From an uncultured Mycoplasmatota bacterium (GTDB lineage: Bacteria > Bacillota_I > Bacilli_A > RF39 > UBA660), in NCBI GenBank assembly GCA_900544605.1, contig UQVP01000011.1, forward strand, positions 1-29,255: a stretch of DNA of 29,255 nucleotides. Reading direction: 5' to 3'. Made by a program: the position numbers and the translations under genes. Positions 14,633-21,788 of the stretch are shown piece by piece. Each line of letters opens with the position of its first letter. Within the stretch, counting starts at the first letter, position 1. Below the pieces are notes generated by a model, which searched no databases, was not told the DNA's origin, and saw nothing but the letters and a program-made list of their open reading frames with translations.

Positions 14633-14639
14633 GGTGTTT
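14612..14639 (-). terminator. Intrinsic terminator of the 14668-15378 gene
   Basis: A 9-bp perfect stem (aaacacctt / aaggtgttt, 14618-14639), four-base loop and seven T on the minus strand. Confidence 0.85.
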
Positions 14640-14667
14640 GTGTAAATTTATCTATTTTTTTACAGTA

Positions 14668-15378
14668 TTATTTGTTTAATTTTTTCTTTTTATAGATAGC
14701 TGCACCAATTCCGCCAGCAGCTGCTCCAATCAATATATATATTACTACACTGTTCCAATTGAATGAACTATTATCTTTTTTTATTTTCTCTTTTTCTTTA
14801 TTTGAATCTTCTTCATTAATATTAAATTTTATAGTATTAACAATTTCTTTAAATTCATCTTTATCACTATCAGTAATGGCGTCTTCTTTTTGAATTTGAA
14901 AAGTATAACCTTTGTTATTAACAACCGTATAATATGCAACTATATTAAATTTTGTCTCTGAATCATAATATTCAACTGTTGCAAATTTATAAGTTCCATT
15001 ATTATATATATCATATTTATCTGAATTAGTTTGATTCCCTAATTCTTTAGCAACGCCTTTTACAAATTCATCATCATAATTAGTTAAATTATTTATTTCA
15101 TTTTTTTCATTACCTATTCTAAGAATTAATTCGTAATTAAAATCATTTGGAACAGCATCAATATACGCTAAATTATGTTCAAAAAAGCCTTGCATATATT
15201 CTTTAGTAACATTTAATTCTTCTAAGTCAGAGTTGTTATCTAGATTATATCTTGTAAAAACATACCAATCATCTTTAAAGTCTAGTTTTAAATCAACCTC
15301 TTTTAAATCAACTGTTTTAGCACTTGCTAACGGTACTAAAAACATGAAGCTTAATACCAACAATAAAATTTTCTTCAT
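14668..15378 (-). CDS. Membrane-anchored extracytoplasmic protein of unknown function
   Basis: A 236-residue protein that I do not recognise. It starts at the ATG preceded by AGGA at eight bases (two earlier in-frame starts are poorer). A signal peptide (MKKILLLVLSFMFLVPLASA) is followed by an acidic, asparagine-rich domain of about 165 residues, a lysine-rich linker and one C-terminal membrane helix (NSVVIYILIGAAAGGIGAA) with a KKKK end, so the domain faces outside. The glycine-rich helix and positive tail resemble a sortase-type tail, but no LPXTG is present. It has its own promoter and terminator between ileS and mraZ. Confidence 0.7.
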   Translation of the reverse strand: MKKILLLVLSFMFLVPLASAKTVDLKEVDLKLDFKDDWYVFTRYNLDNNSDLEELNVTKEYMQGFFEHNLAYIDAVPNDFNYELILRIGNEKNEINNLTNYDDEFVKGVAKELGNQTNSDKYDIYNNGTYKFATVEYYDSETKFNIVAYYTVVNNKGYTFQIQKEDAITDSDKDEFKEIVNTIKFNINEEDSNKEKEKIKKDNSSFNWNSVVIYILIGAAAGGIGAAIYKKKKLNK

Positions 15379-15402
15379 AAATATCATCCTCACTATAGAT
15401 AT

Positions 15403-15431
15403 ATTTTAGCCTATAACTTAAAATAAGTAAA
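15403..15431 (-). promoter_or_regulatory. Promoter of the anchored-protein gene
   Basis: TTTACT (15426-15431), a 17-base spacer and TAAAAT (15403-15408) on the minus strand. Confidence 0.6.
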
Positions 15432-15445
15432 GTACTAAATAAACG

Positions 15446-15474
15446 ACAAAAAAGAGCTAGATAAACTAGTTCTT
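15446..15474 (-). terminator. Intrinsic terminator of ileS
   Basis: A 9-bp stem with one mismatch (aagagctag / ctagttctt, 15452-15474), loop of five, and a T run on the minus strand. It overlaps the ileS stop. Confidence 0.7.
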
Positions 15475-18400
15475 TTCAATTTTAATACCTGCTTTAATAT
15501 CATTAATATCGCAATCAAGTTCTAATGATTCATCTTTGATGATATTTAATGCTAGTGTTTCACCCTTAATAAAATCATTATGTACTTTTATAACTTTATC
15601 AATAGTATCATTACCATTATAGTATACGCTAATATGATCAGTAATAACTAGATCAGCATCCTTACGTAAACTTTGAATTTTTCTTATTAATTCACGGGCT
15701 ATACCTTCATTAATCAATTCTTCTGTAAGTTCAGTATTTAGAATAACAAATGTCTTACCATTGTTACTACTGCAATATCCTTCTTTAATCTTAACATTGA
15801 TTTCAACCATCGAACTATTAACTTCAATATCTTCACCATCTAAATTAATAGTAAGTGTACCATTTTTTATAGTTTCTATTTCTTGTGTTGAAAGTTTAGC
15901 TAAAGCTTCTTGGAATAGTTTAATCTTAGGTCCAAATACTTTTCCTACTTCTCTAAAGTTTGGTTTAATTACATAATCCATATATTCAGTCAAATCTTCC
16001 ATATAAGTAATGTTTTTAACGTTTAATTCATCTTTAATCATGCCTTCTAAAGTTTCAATTAAGGCCTTATTATCATGTGCCAAAATTAATTCACTAATTG
16101 GTTGTCTAACTTTTATTTTAGCATCTTCACGAGCAAATCTACCAAGTGAACATATATCTCTAACTAAATCCATCTTGTTTTCGATTTCTTCATTAATCAA
16201 TTCTTCATTACATACTGGGAAATTTTCTAAATGAACTGATTCATTACCAGTAAGTTTTTGATATATTTCTTCTGAAATGAAAGGTACAACAGGCGCTATT
16301 AATTTAGTTAATGTAAGTAATGTTTCATAAGTTGTTAAATAAACGGCTTTCTTTGAAAGTGTTAATTCACTTTCCCAGAATCTTCTTCTATTTCCTCTTA
16401 TATACCAGTTAGATAAGTCTTCACTAACGAAATTAGTTATATTTTTAACGACATCAGTTAAATTATATTCTTCATAAGATGCAGTTACTTCACGTACTAA
16501 TTTGTTTAGCTTAGAAAGTAACCATTTATCAGATAAATCACGTTCGTTATAATCTACTGTGTATTCTCTTGGATCTACGCCATCGGCATTAGCATACATT
16601 TCAAAGAATGAATAAGTATTTTTTAATGTACTTATAAATTTAGAGTTTACTTCTTTTACGCCATTCTCATCAAATTTTAATGGTGTCCATACTGGAGAAG
16701 TATATAACATATACCATCTGATAGGATCAGCTCCATATTTAGTCATGATTTCAACTGGATCAATAATATTTCCTGTCGATTTACTCATTTTCTTTCCGTT
16801 TGCATCAAGCATCATATCATTAACTACAACGTTTTTAAATGAACTCTCTCCAGAAATGATTGTTGAAATAACAAGTAAAACATAGAACCAACCACGGGTT
16901 TGATCAAGACCTTCGGCTATAAAGTCAGCTGGAAATTGATTTTCAAATAATTCTTTATTTTCAAATGGATAATGGAATTGGGCATATGGCATAGAACCAG
17001 AGTCAAACCATACATCCATTACATCTTTAACACGATTCATTGTTTTACCGCATTCCTTACATTTAATATGTAACTCATCTACATATGGACGATGTAATTC
17101 CATTTCATGAACATTAACATCTTCCATAATAGAAGCTTGTAATTCATCAAGTGATCCAACAACTTCCTTATGACCACATGAACAAGTCCACACAGGAAGA
17201 GGGCAACCCCAATAACGGTTACGAGATATACCCCAATCCACCATATTTTCAAGCCAGTTGCCAAAACGTTTTTCTCCTACATAGCTAGGATACCAATTAA
17301 TTTTTTTATTAGCTTCAATAATTTTATCTTTATATGCAGTTGCTTTAATATACCAAGCTGGTTTTGGATAACTAATAAGTGGGCTATGGCATCTCCAACA
17401 ATGTGGATAGTCATGTGTTATTTTATTTTTCCTAAATAGTTTGTCATTTTCTTTTAACCATTTAATAATTTCTAACTCTAAATCTTTATCTGTAACTAAA
17501 GTTCCCTTCCAAGGGCCTTCTGTGTATCTTCCATCTAGTCCTACTGGATTTACAAAACCAATATTATTTTCTCTACATACACGGTTATCATCATCTCCAT
17601 ATGCAGGGGCATTATGAACAATACCAGTTCCATCTTCTGCTGAAACATAAGAATCTGCTATTATTTCAAAAGCATTGCCATCAACTTTTACAAAAGGCAT
17701 TAATTGTTCATATTTACGACCTACTAAGTCACTACCTTTATATGTTTCTAATACTTTGTATTCATCTCCTAATACTTTATTAGCAAGACATTCAGCAAGA
17801 ATAAATTTATAACCTTGCGATTCAGCTTTAATATAAGTTAAATCTGGATTAACGCAAAGCGCTACATTAGCCATTAAAGTCCAAGCAGTTGTCGTCCAAG
17901 CAAGAAAATAACTATCACTATCAACTTCTTTAAAAGGAACTATAACAGAATTAACAGAAACTTGTTCATAACCTTGAGATACTTCATTAGCAGAAAGTTC
18001 AGTTCCACATCTAGGACAATACCAAAGAACTTTATTCCCATGATATAAAAGACCTTTCTTATCCATTTCTTTTATAATCCACCATTCAGATTCTATGTAA
18101 TCGTTAGAACAAGTAATATATGGATTAGCACAATCTATAAATTGTCCCATCATATCAGTTACATGATTAATCTCATCTATATTGATAGCAGTTGCCTTAT
18201 TACATTCTTTGCAGAAGTTTTCAACGCCAAATTTTTCAATATCAGCTTTACCAGCAAAACCTAATTTCTTTTCAACATTTACTTCAATAGGAAGTCCGTG
18301 AGTATCAAGTCCAATTTTCCTTAATACTCTATATCCTTGCATTGTTTTATATTTACAAAATGTATCTTTTATAGTTTTTGCAAATACATGATGAATACCA

Positions 18401-18564
18401 GGTTTGGCATTAGCATATATTGGTCCATCATAAAAGACAAAGTCTTTTTTTCCTTCTCTATTTTCTATACTTTTTTCAAATACTTTATTCTCTTTCCAGT
18501 ACTTTACTAAATCTTTTTCTACTTCGCTAGCTTTTCTTTTATCTAGCTCTTCAAACTTATTCAT
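15466..18564 (-). CDS. ileS: Isoleucyl-tRNA synthetase, type 2 (IleS2) with GXHH motif
   Basis: A 1032-residue class I synthetase that charges tRNA-Ile. The long eukaryote-like architecture marks it as type 2: GLPIEVNVEKKLGF, HDYPHCWRCHSPLISYPK, GISRNRYWGCPLPVWTC, an editing (CP1) domain with GTGIVHNAPAYGDDD, KKMSKSTG, and a long C-terminal region. At the HIGH position (residues 56-59) it reads GIHH, not HXGH. The start is the Met after GGGAGGTAATT; the longer ORF would translate the T-box. Type 2 enzymes are generally resistant to mupirocin. Expression is controlled by the isoleucine T-box upstream. Confidence 0.96.
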   Translation of the reverse strand: MNKFEELDKRKASEVEKDLVKYWKENKVFEKSIENREGKKDFVFYDGPIYANAKPGIHHVFAKTIKDTFCKYKTMQGYRVLRKIGLDTHGLPIEVNVEKKLGFAGKADIEKFGVENFCKECNKATAINIDEINHVTDMMGQFIDCANPYITCSNDYIESEWWIIKEMDKKGLLYHGNKVLWYCPRCGTELSANEVSQGYEQVSVNSVIVPFKEVDSDSYFLAWTTTAWTLMANVALCVNPDLTYIKAESQGYKFILAECLANKVLGDEYKVLETYKGSDLVGRKYEQLMPFVKVDGNAFEIIADSYVSAEDGTGIVHNAPAYGDDDNRVCRENNIGFVNPVGLDGRYTEGPWKGTLVTDKDLELEIIKWLKENDKLFRKNKITHDYPHCWRCHSPLISYPKPAWYIKATAYKDKIIEANKKINWYPSYVGEKRFGNWLENMVDWGISRNRYWGCPLPVWTCSCGHKEVVGSLDELQASIMEDVNVHEMELHRPYVDELHIKCKECGKTMNRVKDVMDVWFDSGSMPYAQFHYPFENKELFENQFPADFIAEGLDQTRGWFYVLLVISTIISGESSFKNVVVNDMMLDANGKKMSKSTGNIIDPVEIMTKYGADPIRWYMLYTSPVWTPLKFDENGVKEVNSKFISTLKNTYSFFEMYANADGVDPREYTVDYNERDLSDKWLLSKLNKLVREVTASYEEYNLTDVVKNITNFVSEDLSNWYIRGNRRRFWESELTLSKKAVYLTTYETLLTLTKLIAPVVPFISEEIYQKLTGNESVHLENFPVCNEELINEEIENKMDLVRDICSLGRFAREDAKIKVRQPISELILAHDNKALIETLEGMIKDELNVKNITYMEDLTEYMDYVIKPNFREVGKVFGPKIKLFQEALAKLSTQEIETIKNGTLTINLDGEDIEVNSSMVEINVKIKEGYCSSNNGKTFVILNTELTEELINEGIARELIRKIQSLRKDADLVITDHISVYYNGNDTIDKVIKVHNDFIKGETLALNIIKDESLELDCDINDIKAGIKIEKN

Positions 18565-18756
18565 AATTACCTCCCTAATATATAAAAACTCACATCCTAG
18601 ATAAGGACGTGAGTTACGCGGTACCACCTTAATTTGTGTATATACACCTTGAAACTATAACGCGTTACCGTTTTAATCTTATCCATTAAAAACATCAAGA
18701 GTGATTTATATAATACTTCATTTATCTGTTTTCACCAACCACAGACTCTCTTTAAA
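18565..18756 (-). promoter_or_regulatory. T-box riboswitch, isoleucine specifier, upstream of ileS
   Basis: The minus-strand leader has a Stem I whose base pairs AGAGAGT with ACTCTT around a distal hairpin carrying GGTTGGTG. The specifier ATC (18703-18705) is followed by A, as in known T-boxes. The antiterminator carries AAGGTGGTACCGCG (18617-18630). The competing terminator is a 12-bp stem (18587-18615) with a T run. Uncharged tRNA-Ile would promote read-through into ileS. Confidence 0.93.
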
Positions 18757-18762
18757 ATCCCT

Positions 18763-18791
18763 ATTATATCGTCTCTATCAATTGTTTTAAA
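18763..18791 (-). promoter_or_regulatory. Promoter of the ileS T-box transcript
   Basis: TATAAT (18763-18768) on the minus strand with a weak -35, TTTAAA (18786-18791), at 17 bases. The -35 overlaps the end of divIVA. Confidence 0.55.
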
Positions 18792-19245
18792 AATCTACTT
18801 TTTCAATATCATTTACCATATCAAGTTGAGCTTCTATAATACTTTTTAATTTTCTTTTGAATATAGTGATATTACGTCTTAACATATCTGCTTCCATTTC
18901 AGTCTTTTCTGCTCTAAGAAGTGCATCATTTACAATTCTATTAGCATTTCTTTTCGCATCATTAATAATAGTTTCACTTTCTTGATGAGCAGATAATTTA
19001 ATCTGCTCACTAGTTTTTTCAGCCATTAGTATTGCTCTATTTAAAGTACCTTCCATACGTTCATATGTCGCTAACTTTTCCTTTAATTTAGCATTTTCTT
19101 CTTCTAAACTAGAAAGCTCAGCTATCTTCTTATTTTTAGACTTAATATCATTAACCATTATTTCAACTTGACTGATAACCTGATCTATGAAGTGATTAAC
19201 TTCATCTGGATCATAGCCACGAAGTGTTCTTGTAAACTTTTCCAT
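18787..19245 (-). CDS. divIVA: DivIVA-family division/polarity protein
   Basis: A 152-residue coiled-coil protein that binds negatively curved membrane at division sites and poles. The N-terminal membrane-binding domain has the family signature (FTRTLRGYDPDEVNHFIDQV), followed by a long coiled coil (about 30-145) with heptads rich in E, K and L. It ends without the extended tail of actinobacterial Wag31. The ATG follows AGGTGAT. It is shorter than B. subtilis DivIVA but has the same order. Its neighbour is sepF, as in many Bacillota. Confidence 0.9.
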   Translation of the reverse strand: MEKFTRTLRGYDPDEVNHFIDQVISQVEIMVNDIKSKNKKIAELSSLEEENAKLKEKLATYERMEGTLNRAILMAEKTSEQIKLSAHQESETIINDAKRNANRIVNDALLRAEKTEMEADMLRRNITIFKRKLKSIIEAQLDMVNDIEKVDF

Positions 19246-19270
19246 ACTATCACCTCAGGCACTACGTGAT

Positions 19271-19299
19271 ATTGTAGCACACTTTTCTTTTAATTTAAA
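19271..19299 (-). promoter_or_regulatory. divIVA promoter
   Basis: TTTAAA (19294-19299), a 17-base spacer and TGCTACAAT (hexamer 19271-19276) on the minus strand. Confidence 0.5.
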
Positions 19300-19306
19300 G
19301 TATTTT

Positions 19307-19723
19307 TTACCATTCTATGTTAATATCATCATTATCGTGAATATCTTTACCATCTTTTTCATCAGTAATTTTACCTTGAATATTCACATTATTTGGTGTA
19401 CAAAGAAATATTCCTCCACCAATTTTTTGGATTTCACCACCAATTGCATAAATAGTTCCACTTAAGAAATCAACAATTCTCTTAGCTTGATCACCAGTTA
19501 CTCTTTTTAAATTAACAACAACCGCATTTCTATTTCTTAAATAATCTACTATTTGTTGTGATTCAGAATAAGCACGAGGTTCTAAAAGTATCATTTTACT
19601 TCCACCTTCATTTTCTTGTAATGCTTCTTCTGGTTTTAAATTATAATATGCATCACTTACATTATCTGTTGAAAATATATTGTCATTTTCATCATCTTTA
19701 AATAATTTTTTTAAAAATCCCAT
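19307..19723 (-). CDS. sepF: Cell division protein SepF
   Basis: A 138-residue FtsZ-binding, membrane-associated division protein. The N-terminal amphipathic membrane anchor (MGFLKKLFKD) is followed by a variable acidic linker and the conserved SepF core: MILLEPRAYSESQQIVDYLR, AVVVNLKRV, AKRIVDFLSGTIYAIGG and FLCTPNNV. The start is the ATG after AGGAGGATAATT; the longer ORF adds seven residues overlapping the ribosome site. The genes that usually lie between sepF and divIVA (ylmG, ylmH) are absent. Confidence 0.93.
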   Translation of the reverse strand: MGFLKKLFKDDENDNIFSTDNVSDAYYNLKPEEALQENEGGSKMILLEPRAYSESQQIVDYLRNRNAVVVNLKRVTGDQAKRIVDFLSGTIYAIGGEIQKIGGGIFLCTPNNVNIQGKITDEKDGKDIHDNDDINIEW

Positions 19724-19765
19724 AATTATCCTCCTAATAGGCATTTAGCCACTCTACTATAGATA

Positions 19766-19794
19766 ATTTTAGCATACATTTTATATTTTGAAAA
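19766..19794 (-). promoter_or_regulatory. sepF promoter
   Basis: TTTTCA (19789-19794), a 17-base spacer and an extended -10 TGCTAAAAT (hexamer 19766-19771) on the minus strand. The same -35 and -10 pattern occurs before abiEi. Confidence 0.55.
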
Positions 19795-19831
19795 CCTATT
19801 TTTTAAAAATTGTGAAAATATCTTATTTTAC

Positions 19832-20137
19832 TCATATTAACTCATAATAATGAGTATACGTCAAAATGTCCGTCAGTGATGGACATTTTATACTAATCTC
19901 ATAAAATCTTCTAATATACCTTAATCTAGTAGTCGAATATCCTTTACCTAATTCGCTTGTTAATCTCTTTGAATACTCCTTAATAATACCTTCACCATAA
20001 TGTTTACCTGCTTCGGATAATAACTTACCCACGTTATAATATGTATTTAAATCACTTCTATTTTTACTATAATCTTTTACTCTCTTTGTTATCTCGTTAT
20101 TTATAAATTCTTCTTTTATTTCTCTATAGTAATTCAT
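19832..20137 (-). pseudogene. Truncated DUF1016 (YhcG-family) gene, N-terminal domain only
   Basis: About 101 residues match the DUF1016 N-terminal helical domain: YYNVGKLLSEAGKHYGEGII, SKRLTSELGKGYSTTRLRYI and LTYTHYYELI. Full members run to about 340 residues and carry a C-terminal PD-(D/E)XK nuclease, which is missing: a TGA follows ELI, more stops come within a few codons, and the sepF promoter begins about 40 bases on. It starts at the ATG after AAGGAGG, so it may still be translated. Within it, aaaatgtcc (19863-19871) and ggacatttt (19881-19889) form a perfect inverted repeat. It is probably a deletion remnant of a defence or mobile-element gene. Confidence 0.75.
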
Positions 20138-20193
20138 TATTACCTCCTTCACTTATAACATACGAGATAACTTTTCTATTTCCTTTTTTACAA

Positions 20194-20217
20194 ACAAAAA
20201 CCGTAATTTTTTACGGT
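20194..20217 (-). terminator. Intrinsic terminator of pilin-like gene 1
   Basis: accgtaa / ttacggt (20200-20217) with a four-base loop and a T run on the minus strand. Confidence 0.75.
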
Positions 20218-20225
20218 CTTGTTTA

Positions 20226-21656
20226 TTATTTTAATTTAGATTTCAAAACTTCTATAACTGGGCGAACACCAAGAGGGTTAGAATCGCTGACAGGGACCTC
20301 ATACACGACAGCAGCATAGAATCTATCGTCCTGAGTGACACGAATATTAAAGCTCACAGTCCAAGCTTCGTTATTAGGACTTGTGGCACAAGAAGATGCT
20401 GTCCAATAGCCTTCTGTTACTTGGTCTGAATTATTTAAACATCCATATGTTGTACAATTTGTTCTTGTTCTATCATATAACCATCCAAACTTACAACCAC
20501 TTGTGTTCCCACTTCTACACGTTGAACTTTGAGATGTTGATTTACTATCTAAATAATAATCATTATTTGCAGTCTTCTCATCCCATGTGGTATTTCCTGT
20601 TATTTGAGCAACTTCGTTAGCTGTTATTAATCTTGCTTTATAACTACTATAATCTATTGTATATTTTGCATTACTTGTTTGTCCTGTTTGATCCATTGTA
20701 TAATTTGTTGGTGTTATTGTTCCTTGCCATCCATCTGTATCAGTTTTTAATTGTGTTAATGCTGTTAATGGACCACTTGCATTACTTCTACTTGAATTCC
20801 ATTTAACTGTTGCTGTTGTATTATGATCTAGTATTAAATTTACTGTATCTTTTCCATCATCATTAAAAGCATAGAATTTCATACAGCCTTCTTTTACTCC
20901 TGTATTACTTTGAGTTTCTGTATAATCTGATGACAAGCATTTTTCTCCTGTTGTTACATTAAAATACACTACTTCTCCATTTGTATATGGAGGCATTTCT
21001 TCTCCTGTTATTGTTACAGTTACATCACCAATTACTTTGGATAATGTTAATGTTCCGGTAGTTTTATCCCATACATTTGTTGCTCCTGCTACTGTTACAC
21101 TATCTGGTAAAACATATCCTGAATTAGCAGTAAATTTTAACACTTTAACACCTTTTGTTGTTATACTTGATCCATTACTATTATCTCCACTTACATTTGT
21201 TAGATTATATTTTATAGAATATGTTTCTAATTTTGTGGCAGTATATTTCTTTGTTGTTTCATCATAACTTACATCATATTCTCCTATTGTCATTGTTGAA
21301 TCTGTTGTTACTTGACCATTATTTATTGTTATTGTTCCGCCTGATGGTTTATTTCCTTCCATCTCTATAATAACTTTATCTTTATCATTTTCTCCACATC
21401 CTGATAGTGGACATAAACTCCCATCTGGTTGAATTATATATTCACCTTCTAAAATAACATTATCTAAACGTTTAGTTGCAACTGTGGTTTCTACAGCATC
21501 AATATAATTATCTGCACTTCTCTCGGCTGCTCCTTTTTGTGATTTTTTTATTGTATTCATTACTATTGGTGTTGCGATAAGAGCGATGATTGCGAGTACT
21601 ACTATTACCGCTAGTAATTCTATTAAAGTAAAACCTTTTTTATTTTTTAATCTCAT
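20226..21656 (-). CDS. Type IV pilin-like surface protein with C-terminal lectin-like tail (copy 1)
   Basis: A 476-residue prepilin-like protein. The N-terminus is a class III signal (KKG-FTLIELLAVIVVLAII) with cleavage after Gly8 and the conserved Glu5 of the mature protein. A long threonine- and asparagine-rich stalk with TIGEYDVSY and a beta-repeat region follows. The C-terminal ~130 residues contain cysteine pairs, GYWTAS, and end GVRPVIEVLKSKLK, resembling DUF6273/C-type-lectin-like domains. Length far exceeds major pilins, suggesting a minor or tip adhesin. It is a single-gene unit with its own promoter and terminator. The last ~50 codons differ sharply in base use (see 20235-20410). 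Confidence 0.8.
   Translation of the reverse strand: MRLKNKKGFTLIELLAVIVVLAIIALIATPIVMNTIKKSQKGAAERSADNYIDAVETTVATKRLDNVILEGEYIIQPDGSLCPLSGCGENDKDKVIIEMEGNKPSGGTITINNGQVTTDSTMTIGEYDVSYDETTKKYTATKLETYSIKYNLTNVSGDNSNGSSITTKGVKVLKFTANSGYVLPDSVTVAGATNVWDKTTGTLTLSKVIGDVTVTITGEEMPPYTNGEVVYFNVTTGEKCLSSDYTETQSNTGVKEGCMKFYAFNDDGKDTVNLILDHNTTATVKWNSSRSNASGPLTALTQLKTDTDGWQGTITPTNYTMDQTGQTSNAKYTIDYSSYKARLITANEVAQITGNTTWDEKTANNDYYLDSKSTSQSSTCRSGNTSGCKFGWLYDRTRTNCTTYGCLNNSDQVTEGYWTASSCATSPNNEAWTVSFNIRVTQDDRFYAAVVYEVPVSDSNPLGVRPVIEVLKSKLK
20235..20410 (-). other. Adenine-depleted, GC-rich C-terminal segment (candidate variable region)
   Basis: 20261-20340 is 41/80 G+C and the coding strand has 13/80 A, against 16/60 G+C and 26/60 A at 20521-20580 in the same gene. 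Between TGG of GYWTAS and GVRPVI most codons end in C or T (31 of about 39 in my count), many of them GTC, AGC, GAC, TTC and AAC, which are rare elsewhere in the window. This fits a segment rewritten by adenine-directed mutagenesis. Confidence 0.55.
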
Positions 21657-21690
21657 ATTTTTATTACTCCTCTCTTTACTTTACATTTTA

Positions 21691-21720
21691 ATTATACAAA
21701 ACAGTTCTTATTATTGTCAA
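21691..21720 (-). promoter_or_regulatory. Promoter of pilin-like gene 1
   Basis: TTGACA (21715-21720), an 18-base spacer and TATAAT (21691-21696) on the minus strand, near perfect consensus, implying strong transcription. Confidence 0.75.
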
Positions 21721-21754
21721 CAACAAAAAATTACACTTTACAACTATTTTATAT

Positions 21755-21788
21755 TTCTAAAAAAGACTCAATTAAAATTGAATCTTTT
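21755..21788 (-). terminator. Intrinsic terminator of glyS
   Basis: A 13-position stem with one mismatch (21761-21773 with 21776-21788) and T run on the minus strand; overlaps the glyS stop. Confidence 0.75.

Noticed and set aside
15761..17783. Plus-strand and second minus-frame ORFs of 60-75 codons inside ileS
   Set aside because: They are frame shadows of a well-supported synthetase, with no ribosome sites of their own.
19863..19889. Perfect 9-bp inverted repeat as a terminator or operator
   Set aside because: It lies inside conserved DUF1016 coding sequence (KCPSLTDIL) with no T run after it; probably a coincidence of codons.
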